From contig OY728147.1 of assembly GCA_963277665.1 (NCBI GenBank), positions 1,267,647,424 through 1,267,711,423 on the forward strand: a DNA stretch of 64,000 nt, in the 5' to 3' direction. Of the stretch, positions 24,461 through 37,159 are shown in pieces. This DNA is from Viscum album. Its lineage: Eukaryota > Streptophyta > Magnoliopsida > Santalales > Viscaceae. A program made the position numbers and the translations under genes. Below the pieces are notes generated by a model. That model searched no databases, was not told where the DNA came from, and worked only from the letters and a program-made list of their open reading frames with translations. The stretch's first letter is position 1; every line of letters starts with the position of its first letter.

Positions 24461-26374
24461 GAAAGAACACAAATTTCTGATTGAAGAGAGGTAAAGTCAT
24501 ACTTTCTTAAAAACACTTTCTTAATCATATTATGTACCAAATATTGAAAATAATGGTACCAATACATGAATGTATCATGAATAAATAGAGTATAATAAAA
24601 TTAATGAAATTTATTGAGATATGGATCATAATATTTCATCAATGGAAGCATAATCATAAACAATCTTGATAAACGATAAGAATATTTAAATAAACTCTTA
24701 CACCTTGGTATTATACTCCACATGTAAGAAAATTAAATTAAATGAAGCTTAAAATATCATGAAAATAAGGAGTTTCATAATATAAAATGTCAAATTATAT
24801 TATGTACACCCATAAAATAATATAGGTTCATAATAAAACATGCGTCTCAAAGAAGGAAAATTGAGACAAAACTTCTTTACCGATTTGGTAACTTTTGAAA
24901 CATAAACCCCATGAAAGAAAGTTAATAAAATGGATATTAAAATAACCATAAATTTAATTATAAAAATAATATAATAAATTCATGGGTATTATACACACCA
25001 CATATAATAAATAGGATGATAACATGGCTTGTGCCTCATAGAAATTAAAAGTGAGATAAGAAAACACTTAATACTTGAGTAACTTTAGAATCGTGATACC
25101 CATGAAAGAATAGAATAAATTAAATATGTTAATATCATTAAATAAATTAAATTAATTATATAAAATGACATATGGAAGTATATACACCACAAAAAATAAT
25201 TTATTGGTGAATATTACATGCATCTCATAGAAATAAAAAATGAGATGAAATTCCCTTACCTTAAGTCTTGACATTCTTCATACACGTTAAAACCTACTAT
25301 ATAATAAATATAAGTTTATTATGAATCTACCAAAGAACCATATTATTATATATAATACCATATATTATTTGGTTATTAATTTATATTACCCATTTATTAA
25401 CAACTCCATGTTAATGTTACATTTCAGGTAATATCTTCTTTGTTTTTCGTATATGTTTGGCTTGTTATTCTAGATCCTCATACTTAGATAATGATTTAAT
25501 TATTTACAGAATGTAAATAATGATATAAATATAATATATATTCATTATATATTTTTTATAATAATATATATAATATATAAATACGAAATGGAATACACCA
25601 TTCATGGAGACAGTAGGTCATACTTACGCATGAACATTGTTTTCGTTTTATTATCGTATTGAAAGAAAGAAAGTAAATGAAATATATGAATATATATATA
25701 TATATAATATAATTAGAATTAGAATTATTATTTCATATATATAATATACATTTACTAAACTCATTCTTAATACATTCCATGTAGAGTGTGAACGAATCAC
25801 ATTGCTTTGAGGAGGCAGAAGTCCACACTTCCCCAAACAAAATTATCATATTTACACAAAATGTAAAGCATGAAGGTATGTGTTATATAATAATTAAAGA
25901 ATAATAAAAATATAATTAACATAATATATATCATATAGAAATATAGTTTCCATCATAATTCCCAACCAAGAGAGGTGGTAAAGTAAAAACGAACAACATC
26001 GTTTCGTGAGGTGGTAGTTTGTGGTGTATAAGAACAGTAAGTTCGTTACCCATTTGATAGAAGTGTGTGTAAGTGTAGGTAAAAAACTTATAATAAAAAT
26101 ATATAAGTATATTGAGGATACTATTTTTATTATATAATCATGTAATAAGAATAATTTATGTGGTGGATAATGAAAATAAAATAAAGGATCTTGAGGAAGT
26201 ATGTTACCTCTTCATTGGGTAACTCCTCTTGGTTTTCACCAAAGAGATTCCTTGGTTGGATTTATGTCAAAAGGTAAGATTATAGGATTAGGGGATGAAT
26301 TTTGTGAGACTATTTGGGTAGATTTTTTATGAGAAAAATTTTCTTGATATGTGTGAGTATGGGGAAGAGTGAAT

Positions 26375-26389
26375 GCCTTTTTATAGTGG
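26375..26389 (-). promoter_or_regulatory. TATA box of 5' LTR
   Basis: The minus strand reads CCACTATAAAAAGGC, identical to the other LTR. This copy would drive transcription of the element leftwards. Confidence 0.7.
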
Positions 26390-28292
26390 AGGAGGAGTGG
26401 TATTCTTGTAAATACTAAAAGGTAAGCACTAATGGGAGGTATCCCTTACCTAATGTTCTTCCAAAATAGAAAAATAATGGATTATAGTGAATTAATGGTC
26501 GAAAAAATCTCCACCACACAAAAATAAGTGTATTTTTATAATTTTGTTCCTTAATATTTAAATTTCCTTATATTTTTCATTTTAGTTTTTCAATTAGGCA
26601 ACTAGTTTTCCAACCAATGTAATTTAACCATTAAGACTAAATTAAGGTGTGATTTATTATAAAATATATTCCCACTGAATTATAAATATTATATCTAATT
26701 TAAAAAATAAAAATACCATATGTGTTGGAAATTAATTTTAAAACAATCGCATGTAATGCGCAAAAACACTGCTTTAACCTGAACCATGCTAACAATGTTT
26801 TTACTATTTAAGGGTATATATGTTCATTATAAAAGATCATTTGGTCCATTAATAGAAAATATTTTATATTTATTAATTCTTAAAAATCACTTGGTATAAT
26901 TTAGTATTTTTATTAGTTTTAAATCTTTTAATAAAATATAATTTATTGTAAAATAATATTAATTTCAATTTTTTCATTATTTATTTAATTTTAATTTTAA
27001 AATATCAAAAATTATTGGAATTAAAATATATTTATTATAAATCTATGTAATGTGATATATTAATATAAAAAAATAATGGAACGCAATAATTCATTAAATG
27101 TACTTTACTTTTAATGTTTTTAGCATCATTTATTTTATTTAATTATTAACTAAATAATCCATACGTTAGCGTTTGTTAAGAATTTAATGTAACTAACTCG
27201 TCACTAAAAATTAATGATAAAACCTTATGAAAAAATTAACTAATTTTTATTTTAAAAGGATATGTACAACATAAAATATTTTTTTTCCATATCACAATTT
27301 TTTATAAATGTTAAAGGTAAGAAAAGTTCATTTCTTGTCTTTTTTCTTACTTAACTTATGAAATAGGTAACTTTTATTGAGTTGTATCCCAATAACTCAT
27401 AAAATTAGAACCATGAATTTATATAGTCAAACTATGGGCAGATAATGGATTTTGGATAAGTTTATAGGTCATTTTGGCCCTTAAATTTAAGATTTGGTCC
27501 TTTGTTAAGCTTAATTTTACCTTAAGCGATGTAATTAATTTTAATCACATTCACTAATCATTCTGGTCAAAAATTAAGTTGATATTATTAGACTATAAAT
27601 ATCATAATGATCACAAATATGTATATAATTTTTTTAAAATTCAATTTATAGAAGTGGAAATTTTAAATTTAATTTTAATCCCACAAATGTGGTGAAAAAG
27701 TGGGTTTTTAAAGAAAAAATGTTCAAAAGTTCAAAAAGTTTTTATATGTAAATTCAATATAAAAATTATTACAATGAAATAAGTTAGATTAATATATTTA
27801 TAAATGATCTATTATGAATTTAAAAACCAATTTAAAATATAATTGAACCTTAATAATTATTTAAACAAAAATGTAATTTTTAACTAAAATGCGATATTTT
27901 TCACTATTCATCAAAAAATGAAACTTCATTGAAAAATAAAAAAAATTACCCTAAGATAATTTTATCATTAAAAATTAAAAAATGATGTTTATTATGACAA
28001 ATAAAATTTATAAAAGTGTCAAAATTTAGTTTTAAATTTTTTTCACCATTAAAAGGCAGTAAAACTCTACCTTGCGTGTAATGCAAGCTATCAAAAGAAT
28101 TCAGCATTGTGCGTAACACAAGACAAAAATAGTATTGTGTGTAGTACAAGATTAACTTTGTGTATTTTACAAAGAAAGAATAATTTGGTGATTTCATATA
28201 AAAAAATATATATTCAGTGTTGTATGAAATGAAAAAATATCAAAAAGTTTAAATTAATTTGAAAAAAAATCACAAAATATCAGGGTGTTACA

Positions 28293-28297
28293 GACCC
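28293..28297. repeat. Target-site duplication GACCC, right copy
   Basis: Identical to 15193-15197, directly after the LTR end at 28292. Confidence 0.75.
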
Positions 28298-28788
28298 CAT
28301 GTGTTTTTATTATAAGATGTGAATCCAATTCATTTCATTAATCATATTCATGATGTGAACCAGTTTTTTATATAAGGAAAAAGGAAACCTAAGGAATTCA
28401 CAATGTGAATTCGATTAACATAGTGAATTTGTTGCGACCTGTTTTTTTAAAGGGACAGAACCCCTCATTTTAATATATTCTCCTATTTTATCTAGGAGAA
28501 ACCACATGAAGAGATCTTTCCATGCCTAAACCAAGGATTTTATCCTTATCTTCCATCTGAGCTGTAGTTCCTCCACCTTCATTTGCGTTGGATAAATTTT
28601 AGTAATAAATTCATTCCTCTTCCTTTTTTTCTTTATTTATCCTTCCATCTTCGATGATATTTTGGCACAAGATAATATGCCCTATTGTTAGATAATTTGC
28701 ACATTTTTCTGATTTTTTATGTTCTAGATCAATTTCAAGGATGATAATGGATGAAGAGAGTTCGACCAACCTATAGTAGGTGCTCTAG
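28298..28788 (+). repeat. LTR of gypsy-3, right piece
   Basis: Continuation of the LTR that starts at 14986, after the LARD-like element is removed. It contains 'ATTCACAATGTGAATTC', echoing the left piece, then a C/T-rich stretch. It ends at 28788 where the G1 LTR begins. No gene is seen. Confidence 0.45.
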
Positions 28789-31003
28789 TGTAAGGACCCT
28801 GTTTTTATCTCAAGTATGGATCCTTTTAAATTTGGTCTACTTCTTTATTTTAGACCTAACACAGATGCCTAATGAGGTTATAAAGGTTTTGGGGGTGTCT
28901 GGGGCTTGTTTGGAGATCAGAACCCTGACCGGTGGAGAAAATAACTGGTCCACATGGTTAGTAGAAACCATGTGACCCAGCCATCACAGACTCTCCTAAC
29001 CATGTGAGGCTAAACTGTGGGATGAAGCAGGGCGCATGGTTTGTCTTAACCATGTTCTAGGGGCCACACACCCATGAAAAATGTCTATAGTTTTTTAAAA
29101 AGATTTTTTTCATGATTTTTTCATGGTTTCTATAATTGTACGGCCTAACTGTGTGGGTTCCCCCTTAGCAAAGAAAAAGGCACACTATTGGCGCACAATT
29201 TGACCAACCATGTATCCATACCGTGCGACCCTTGATTTTGGTAAAATTTATAAAAATTACCTTAATTAAATTTTTATTTCACCCTCCTTTCACATTTACT
29301 CCTTCCAATGGAAAACCCTCTCCCTTCTTCTCCCCTTTGAGATCAAATCATAGTGTTTTCTCCCAAGCTCATATCTGAAGTCCAATTTGATACCCATTTG
29401 TCACATTGGATGCACATCGGTAAGATCTCGATTACTTTTTAGTCATTATTTGTTTCTTTTCTCCTTGACAAAGTTATTTAGTTGGAGGCTCATATATCCT
29501 ATTTTAAAGGCATTTATCCATTCTTCATATCTATTATAATCCAGGCCAAATTAAAGGTTTATACTAGATGAGGAGAGTCATACGAGCTTAAGTCATATGG
29601 TCTATAACTTATCCCTTAAGTTTATTAATTTTATAAATTATCATGTGTGCGCACTAATTTCATCAGTCATGGCCTATTAAATTCATGTTCCTTGATTTTA
29701 GTCATTAGGACTATGTTCTAAGACCCTTTCCATATATATTATCCATCATCAAAGGTTATGACCTCTATTAACTTTTCCAAGTAGGGTGATTCCATAGTTA
29801 TGATTTTATTAGCTTTGTAAGCCTTTTTGCACCACTATTCGGGTGAGATATGAATTGACCTTGATAAAGTTAAGTATTTCAATTAAATAAATGAATCATA
29901 AATGGTTTTTGCATGTATATATCACTTTAACCTTCTAATGTAAGTATTTAAATTAATTTATGAATGTTTACATGGTTAATTGGAAAGTATATTGATACAT
30001 ATCACTTGGACTATTTCAATGAATACAATTAAATGACTTGGTTTCACGTCTGTAGATAACCTTTCCATAATTAGTGGAAGGAAGTGGAGTGAACCTAATT
30101 AATTGAATATCAAATATATGAGTTAATAAATGGTTTCATGCCCTATCATCCTTGTCACACTAATGAAAGGAAACTACTTGAACCAAATGACTGATTAAAT
30201 GGAATGAGTATTACATGGAATAATTTTATCCAATGAATCAATTATAAGGTTAATATTGTATACATACAATTAAATATTTATAGGAGTGGTTACACTCAAT
30301 TCAGCCTTGGATTTCTGAGGGAATTCCTTGAGCACTCATGGACACCATTCTGATTCAGGGATGCCAGTTTCCAAGGTTGATACCCACCTTGAAACCCTAT
30401 CTTTTTCTACTTGTGGATGTTTAGTATGACACCATAGTATCCCTCTGTTATTATTATTGGATTATTTGGATACAGTATTTGGATCCATCACGACGTCTAT
30501 GAACATGAGGCGCCTTGGATACACCCTTGGTACTAGTCATTTCTTATCCCATTTTACCTTGGATGAATTCCTTGGACTTGTTTAGAATCATTATTATGGA
30601 ATGCCTTGGGAGATGCCACTTGGATTACACTCTTAACCCTTTAGCAAGACTACATATTATTACTGAGTTGGATACAACCCTAAGGTCAAGGATGCCTTGG
30701 TTGTGACCTTGGATCCTCTTTATTATTATTATCATCATAGGATGCCTTATTATATCTTAGATCCTTCACTATTATTATCAGGACATGATGTCAATACTGG
30801 TTATTCCTAATGTGACTTACCTATGTAAATTGGAACATAGTTAATAAATGAAATGATTATATGTTCAGACACCAGCTGAGGTTGAATCAGGTACTTAGGT
30901 ATTTACATTACTATACTAATTTACCTTTATATATACATGTTTGCACACTATTTATATTTATATCACACAAACTGGATATTATAGATGTCATTGTTGCTGG
31001 CCT
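28789..31003 (+). repeat. LTR of G1 plus copy, left piece
   Basis: It begins TGTAAGGACCCTG at 28789. It is interrupted at 31003 by CACTA-1 and resumes at 54904. Joined, the LTR is about 2.76 kb (2215 + 548). A TATA-like TTATAAAAATT lies at 29248-29258. Repeated 'CCTTGGA' phrases occur at 30310-30770. The small ORFs at 30515-30706 and 30861-31070 are not coding. Confidence 0.7.
31001..31003. repeat. 3-bp target duplication CCT, left of CACTA-1
   Basis: CCT precedes CACTACTAGAAA and also follows the right terminus at 54901-54903. A 3-bp duplication is the CACTA superfamily hallmark. Confidence 0.85.
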
Positions 31004-31105
31004 CACTACTAGAAAAGGGGGCTTTGGAGCCCCCCTGACATGGGCGACCGCCATTGGCGGTCGCTATTGATACCCAATAGATACCGCAAATGGCAGTTGC
31101 TGAGC
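31004..31105 (+). repeat. CACTA-1 left TIR and subterminal repeats
   Basis: The TIR CACTACTAGAAAAGGGGGC is followed by a palindrome containing GACCGCCATTGGCGGTC (31045-31070) and a related GCAAATGGCAGTTGC. Such motifs are the binding sites of the CACTA TNPA-type protein in characterised elements. The binding role here is inferred. Confidence 0.8.
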
Positions 31106-31109
31106 TTAA

Positions 31110-31770
31110 GAAAAACGCTCATCCCCCCTCCCCCCTGCCCCCTCGTGCTCGAAGCCCCCTCGCGCCTACCATAACCCTACCCCGTTGAGCCGACCGCTGT
31201 CGCCCTCGCACCGACCGCCGCTGCCCTCGCGCCCATCGGTCACCCTCACGCCATACGTCCCACCCTCCCCGCTCCCCCCCACACCCTCGTGCTCTAACCC
31301 CCCTCGTGAACCCCCTCACTCCATTGGAACCGTACCCCACAGTGCCGACCGTCATCACCGTAACTGTTCCCCACACTACCGACGTCGTCCGCCACCGCCC
31401 CACCCTCCCCCACCCTCGCGGTCGAACTCCCCTCCCGCCCGAACCCTACCCATAGCGCATGTTCTCCCTCATCACACCACCACCAACGATCACCGCCAAC
31501 ACTGCACCACCGACGCCGCGCAACCGCCTCCACCCCCCCTCGCAGTCAAACCCCCCTCGTGCCCAAACCCTACCCACAACTTCTGTTCTCCCTCACCGCA
31601 ACGTCATCGCCCATCACCGGTTACTGTCGATGTTGTGAAACCACTCCGGCCTTCCTCTATCACCCATCCCCTCCCTCATCGCACCACCTCAGACTCTGAC
31701 TCCCCTCTGCTGCCCCTCCTCTCTATCGTAGCACCACCTCCGGCTCCCCTCCCTTCCAGATTTATAGCGC
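31110..31770 (+). other. C-rich 5' region of CACTA-1
   Basis: About 660 bp strongly biased to C on the plus strand and rich in CpG. It contains imperfect direct repeats of about 120 bp; for example, 'CGGTCGAACTCCCCTCC' near 31420 matches 'CAGTCAAACCCCCCTCG' near 31545. The 196-codon frame through it is Pro/Ser/His-only low complexity and is not supported as a gene. By position it is the promoter/5' UTR side of the transposase gene. Confidence 0.5.
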
Positions 31771-32405
31771 TATAAGGTATTCCCTAACTTCTGTTTAAGA
31801 GTTTTGATTTTGGGAATTGTATAGCACAAAGTTGGCATGCATGAAGATTATATGAATATTGTGTGTGAATAAGAATTGTGGAAATTGAAGTTCATGTGTA
31901 TACGGGCTTGTGTGCATGAAGAATTATGAAACAATGTGTGTTAACAGTGTTTTTATAAGAAGACATCACACTTTACTTGAGGTTGGAAGTTACATACAGT
32001 GTACAATCCATGTATATGTTGAATGTATTAATATTAAGTTGTGTTGTTATTTGATTTATAGCATTCTTGAGTCTATGTGTATATCCCATGAGAAAATGTT
32101 TGAGGCTTGACCACATTTTTGTAAATGTTTTTTATACAGATATTATTATGGATAAGAGTTGGATTGATCTTCAAAATCAAATATCTAGAGATTATTTAGA
32201 AGTCATTATGCCGTTTATTGAGTTCACTAGAGGATTTAAAAGTGACTATATTAGTTTTCTGTGTAGAAAATGTGCAAATAGATATCAATTCACACGAGAT
32301 ACCGTGAGAGAGCACCTATTCTTGAACGGATTTCTGAAAAATTATAAGATTTAGACTCTTCATGGGGAAGAATATAATCGTTGTCAAAATATAGATGCAG
32401 TCCAG

Positions 32406-33775
32406 ATGAATGTTGATGTGAGGATGAATGATCCAATGCATGAAATGCTTACTGAAATGGTACGTGGGTTGGCTCCTGAAGGCATTTACACTCAGAACGT
32501 TGAGACCGGTGAGATAAATCTGTACTCTGGTGCAGATCATGATTCGAGAAGGTTTTATGAAGTCCTTGATGATGCGAAAATGGAATTATATCTTGGATGT
32601 ACTACTTACAACAGATTTTCATTTATCGTGGAGTTGTTTCATTTTAAGACTTCGAATCAGTGGTCAGACACATCATTCGACATGTTGTTGGCATTATTGA
32701 AAAATGTTCTTCCTGTCGACGCTAAGATTCCTGAGTTGTATTACCATACTCGTAAGTTGAAAGAGAACTTAGGTTTTACATATGAGAAAATAGATGCATG
32801 TGAAAACAATTGTATGTTGTTTAGAAAGGAAACTGCGCATTTGGATATTTATATGGTCTGTGGCACTTCTAGGTGGAAAGAGAACGTGAGAAATCAGACT
32901 CATCAAAGTCAGACTTGAAATAGGGAAAATCGATTGCCGTAAATCAAATGCGTTACTTTACCCTAAATATGGGGTTGAAAATATTTTTTATTTCATCTAA
33001 TGTTTCTAATTTAATGAGATGGCATGCAGAAAGGAATCAGGAAAGTGATATGTTAACTCACCCAACATACTCTTGTGCATGGAAGGATTTCAATAAGAGA
33101 CACCCTGACTTTGCTAAAGATGTTCATAATGTCTGATTGGGGTTGGCAGCAGTTGGTTTCAATCCATTCAAGTCTATGGTTGGTGCAACTCATAGCACAT
33201 GGCCCGTGGTGTTGGTTCCTTATAATCTTCCTATGTGGATTTGTATGAAGCAACAATTTATATTACTTTCCACTCTTATTGATGGACTGAGAAGTCCGGG
33301 GGATAAGATTGATATTTACCTTCAGCCATTGATTGATGAGTTGAATGAATTTTGGGGCGATGGTGTGATGACTTATCACTGTGAAATGAATGAAATGTTC
33401 AAATTACAGGCTGCTTTATTATGGACAATCAATTATTTCCCAGCTTATGAAAATTTATCAGGATGGAGTACAAAAGGGGAATTTGCATGACCTTGTTGCA
33501 ATAAAAGTAAAAAATCTGTATGAATTAAACATTCCAAAAAATGGGCATACATGGGTCACAGACATTTTCTCCCCCCTCAACACAGGTTCAGAAAGGACAT
33601 AGTGACATTTTATGGTTCTAGAGAGTTCATCCCAGCACCAAAGATCATTACAGGAGTCAAAATGTTATTGCAGATTGAGGAAGAAAACATCCACACGGTA
33701 TATGAATTTCAGGATTTAGTGGCTCATCTATTATGTAATATTCGTAGTGCAGGTAGACAATGCAGTCACAATTAG
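32406..33775 (+). pseudogene. Transposase_21 catalytic domain
   Basis: It runs from 'MHEMLTEMVRGLAPEG' through 'LLALLKNVLPVDAKIPELYY', 'MRWHAERNQESDMLTHP', 'AWKDFNKRHPDFAKDV' and 'THSTWPVVLVPYNLPMW' to 'ALLWTINYFPAYENLSGWS' and 'MGHRHFLPPQHRFRKD'. These are consensus landmarks of CACTA transposases. The Asp normally before GFNPF (GLAAD-GFNPF) is Val at about 33151. This is a probable loss of a catalytic or structural acidic residue, in addition to several stops. Confidence 0.85.
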
Positions 33776-33799
33776 AAAAAGAAAAGTATTTTTTAAAAT

Positions 33800-34704
33800 A
33801 TCCCCTATTGGAAAACTAACATGCTAAGGCACAATTTGGATGTCATGCACATTGAAAAAAAATGTTTGTGATAATATATTATTGACCATTTTAGGTGTCA
33901 GTGGAAAATCAAAGGACCATGTTAATACACATCATGATTTGGAAGAAATGGGTTTAAGGAAACAGTTTCATTTACAGTTATCTGAGGGAAATAAGGCATA
34001 TATTCCTGCTGCACAGTATACAATGACTACAAAAGAGAAAGAGACATTTATTTCCATTTTGAAGATGCTCAAGGTGCCTGATGGTTACTCTTCTAATATT
34101 TCAAAGTGCGTGAATTTGAAGAGCAAGACATTTCAAGGGTTGAAAATTCATGACAATCATATACTACTTCATCAGTTGATTCCAATCACAATTTGTGATT
34201 GTTTATCCCTCAATTTTGTTCAACCTTTGATTGAGATGAGTAATTTTTTTAGACAGCTTTGTTTAATAAATCAACGAATGAATGATTTAAAAAGTTTATA
34301 GGACCGAATTATACTTATGCTTTGTAACTTTGAAAAACTATTTCCCACATCATTTTTCGATGTTATGGTTCACTTAATAGTGCACCTAACTAATGAAGTA
34401 ATGTCTACTGGTCTAGTGCAATTCAGGTGGATGTATCCTATTGAGCGGTATATGAATACATTGAAATAATTTGTATGCAACAGAGCTCGTCCGGAGGCAT
34501 CAATGACCAATGGTTATTTGATGGATTAGTGTACTAATTTTTGTGCAGAATATCTTGTGGATGTTGAAAAAAAATTAGATAAGCCCTCTCAGATTCATGA
34601 TGGTCTAGTTGGAAAAGGAACCACATTTGATATGGACAACATTGAGTGGATACAAGTGCATCGATACATCTTGTTCAATACTCCATCAGTTGCACCATTA
34701 ATGC
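33800..34704 (+). pseudogene. DUF4218 region of CACTA-1 transposase
   Basis: It contains 'LRHNLDVMHIEKNVCDN', split by an A-run frameshift, then 'PITICDCLSLNFVQPLIEM', 'LFPTSFFDVMVHLIVHL' and 'VQFRWMYPIERYMNTLK', all characteristic of DUF4218. It ends at a GTAAGT splice donor at 34705. The next exon (34795-34894, ending 'FHDWFKDY') joins in frame to 36530. Confidence 0.85.
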
Positions 34705-34894
34705 AGTAAGTGTCTTATCAATTTTATTATTTAACTTTTATATGTTTTTTTTGCATAAGTTTTTCATTTAAACATAGATATTGTTAATTTTTAGTAAACA
34801 CATTAATGAGCTAAAAGAAGAGATGTATCGTGCGACGGATTATCAAATTCAACAATCACATTATGCGTCATTTCATGATTGGTTCAAGGATTAT

Positions 34895-36529
34895 GTACGT
34901 ATAAATTGATTTTAATTATGAGTGAAGTTGATAGAACAAATATTTTCTATTATTTTATTCTTAATTTCAATGTTTTTAATCCCACCAATGTGTTATTTTA
35001 AGGGAAATTGTCACATTTTATAGTTTTAGAAGTATTTTTGAGCTTAATTGGAAAAATGTCTTATTTTGGATTCAAACAGTCTTCATTTATTTTAATGTTT
35101 CGAACATAAATTTTTCTAAACTGATCGAAATTGAAAAATTATTCTTTTATAGGTTTCTATGTTTAATTATATTCATTTTATCCTTCTGGAATCAAAGCTC
35201 AATCAATCATTTAGAATCTCAAATCCATCTCACAAGTCAGGACTAGAAAACTGTGCACAGAACTGCATAATTTTATTTATGGACCCATATCTCATAAATT
35301 GACGACCCAATGGAGCTTAAATTTTATATGGAACTGGAAGACATACTAAGGAAGAACTTTAATTAATATATCTGCATCTGGTTATTTCATTTTCAAGTCC
35401 ATTAATGCGTTGGAACTCAGTGTATTGGAATACAAATAGTCAGCCTAGCTAGATTAAATGTCATGAGTGAAGCGACCATATCTCTCTCCAAACTTGGACA
35501 ATAAAGCTGAAATTTAGTGGGTCGATATAGTAGAAGTAATGGAACAACTTTAAAGAAGGATAAATTCCCAAATTCTATTATTAATGAGGCCATCCATGTG
35601 CATACATCCGGTGGACAGATTTTGGAGCCAAAATGCCATCCCCTCTCCCTATAAAAGAGTGTTTCCTTTTCATTTCAAAGGGTTGGAAACTTAGGAATGG
35701 CCTTTGTTGGCCATTATATGTAATTTAGTATTGTATTTTCTTTTAATTTTATTCTGTAATTTCATTCCATATTTTAATTCAAGTGTTCTCCTTTCTCTCT
35801 TTTCTTTCTCTTTTGTTTTCCTCTTCAGTTTTCTTTCCAATGTGAACTCTTATGCTCGTGATCATGAGTAGCTAACCCGAGGAAGTTCTTGGGGGAGTAA
35901 TCTAGTGATGAACCCAAGTCCTTTAACATTCATGTTTTATGTTTCTTATTTTCTTAGAGTTAGGCTTAGGGGGATCTTAGTGGGTAAGGTGCCTTTCTGT
36001 CTCCACTTGCCACCCGAGGCTTAGTTTTCACTTCTGTCACATTCTCCCTCGATTGAGGTGGTGGATGTATCTCGAAGATCGTTGAGTATACTGTATATTC
36101 ATAACCATAGGCATAAGGGGATGTTCATGCATATGATTCAGCATGCTCATTAAGTATATTTGAAACTATCAAAGAGACAATGAAGGTTCACTCTGGATAA
36201 TCTCCTGGGAGGATCTCCTTTCTATCTAACATCATTCTGTTTGCATTCATTGTGTTTGCATTGCATCTGCATGTTTAATTTTAGTATTTAATTATCATTT
36301 TTAAAATATCTATTTCTGGTCATTTTATTTCATATAAATATATATGCATAGTGAATTAGAATTAGTGAGTGATTGACTACAAAAGGCTCCTCGAGAGATC
36401 GACCTAGGTCAGCCACTGTGCTGCACTTAGTATAAATATTTTTGAGAGAGCGCACGACAATGCTTCATTAGAAGTATTATAATAATTTATTTCTGTAGAA
36501 ATCATTATTGAATTTTGTGAATTATGTAG
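34895..36529 (+). other. Enlarged intron holding an LTR-like insertion
   Basis: The donor GTACGT at 34895 and the acceptor TTATGTAG at 36529 join the codons for DY and VHNL. Introns at this place are usually short. Inside, about 35000-36500 has LTR-like structure: a TATA box CTATAAAAGAGTG near 35650, a T-rich start region with 'TTTTATTCTGTAATTTCATTCC', then a pyrimidine-rich tract. No second LTR, PBS or coding frame is seen, so it could be a solo LTR. The exact termini are not resolved. Confidence 0.45.
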
Positions 36530-36599
36530 GTTCATAATCTGAGGGAGTTAGGTGACCCCATGCTAACTGAAGAATTTATCTAACTAGCTAAGGGTCCAT

Positions 36600-37094
36600 C
36601 TATAATGGTTTGTCATTATAAAGCTATAGATGCTAATGGATTTTGATTTCACATTAAAGATGTTGACGAAAAACGATCAACAAAAAACAGTGGCATCGGT
36701 TTTCCATTCGTTGATTCTGGTTATTACTATGGTCAATTGACAGATATCATTGAATTTTTATACATACACGGGTTAAAGTACATATTGTTAAAGTGTAATT
36801 GGGTTGATCCAGTGTGTGGAAGTAAAGTCAATCAATATCAATTTACACTGGTGAATTTTAACTATATGTTATATAGAAATGAACGAGTTAATAATGAACC
36901 TTTCATTTCGGCATCACAAGCGGAACAAGTATTCTTCATTACTTTACCTTCGGATCCTAGTTGGCAATTTGTTGTGAAAATGTCCCAGAGAGGAGTGTTT
37001 CTGTTTGAACAAAATGAACTCGAGACTGATCCTTTTGTTACCCAACAACTTGATCAACATACTATAGTTCAACATGAAGAAGATATTTATTAGG
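36600..37094 (+). pseudogene. DUF4216 C-terminal domain of CACTA-1 transposase
   Basis: The ORF includes 'YYYGQLTDIIEFLYIHGLKY', 'LLKCNWVDPVCGSKVNQY', 'FTLVNFNYMLYRNE' and 'PFISASQAEQVFFI', a clear DUF4216 match. A TGA interrupts before 'FHIKDVDEKR' near 36643. The product would be the C-terminal part of the transposase polypeptide. Confidence 0.85.
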
Positions 37095-37159
37095 TCAGAA
37101 AAGTTATTTAAGGAGAAAAGGTCGATTTGTAGGTTTAATAAAAGGTGTATAATTGTTTT

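Larger units (their letters stand above)
15198..28292 (-). mobile_element. LARD-like LTR element with 5.4-5.5 kb LTRs
   Basis: Two long, diverged direct copies (15198-20613 and 22751-28292) flank a 2137-bp internal region. A perfect 5-bp duplication (GACCC) borders the element. On the minus strand the LTR starts TGTAACACCC and ends ..TATA. A tRNA-iMet-like primer-binding site lies 2 bases inside the 5' LTR (22737-22748), and a polypurine tract lies directly before the 3' LTR (20614-20626). The internal region lacks polymerase domains; only a zinc-knuckle-like gag relic is visible. Very long LTRs with a short noncoding interior are the definition of large retrotransposon derivatives, which must borrow proteins from an autonomous gypsy relative. 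LTR divergence is large by eye (roughly 10-15%), so the insertion is old. Confidence 0.8.
22751..28292 (-). repeat. 5' LTR of LARD-like element (5542 bp)
   Basis: Direct repeat of 15198-20613, same orientation. It carries the same minisatellite, AT-rich repeats and TATA box. Its outer end reads GGGTGTTACA at 28292, next to the right GACCC. The minus-strand 83-codon frame near 27946-28197 and the plus frames at 23303-23687 are products of repeats and AT-richness, not genes. Confidence 0.8.
32148..37094 (+). pseudogene. TNP2-type CACTA transposase gene, broken
   Basis: Domains in order: Transpos_assoc at 32148-32400 (starts MDKSWIDL; 'CRKCANRYQFTRDTVREHL'), Transposase_21 at 32400-33790, DUF4218 at 33800-34700 and DUF4216 at 36600-37090. 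Introns with GT..AG ends are visible at 34705-34794 (90 bp) and 34895-36529. Damage includes a TAG for Trp at 32352-32354, a stop at 32916, a frame change before 32948, a TGA at 33134, a TGA at the Cys-Pro site near 33488, a one-base A-run frameshift near 33853-33860, and a TAG at 34299. The conserved Asp of LAADGFNPF is Val. The family cuts and pastes the element by binding its ends. Domain order and sequence are unmistakable. Confidence 0.9.

Noticed and set aside
31185..31775. 196-codon plus-strand Pro/His-rich ORF and opposite-strand ORFs
   Set aside because: Low-complexity C-rich DNA in the CACTA-1 5' region; no domain and codon use is just base composition.
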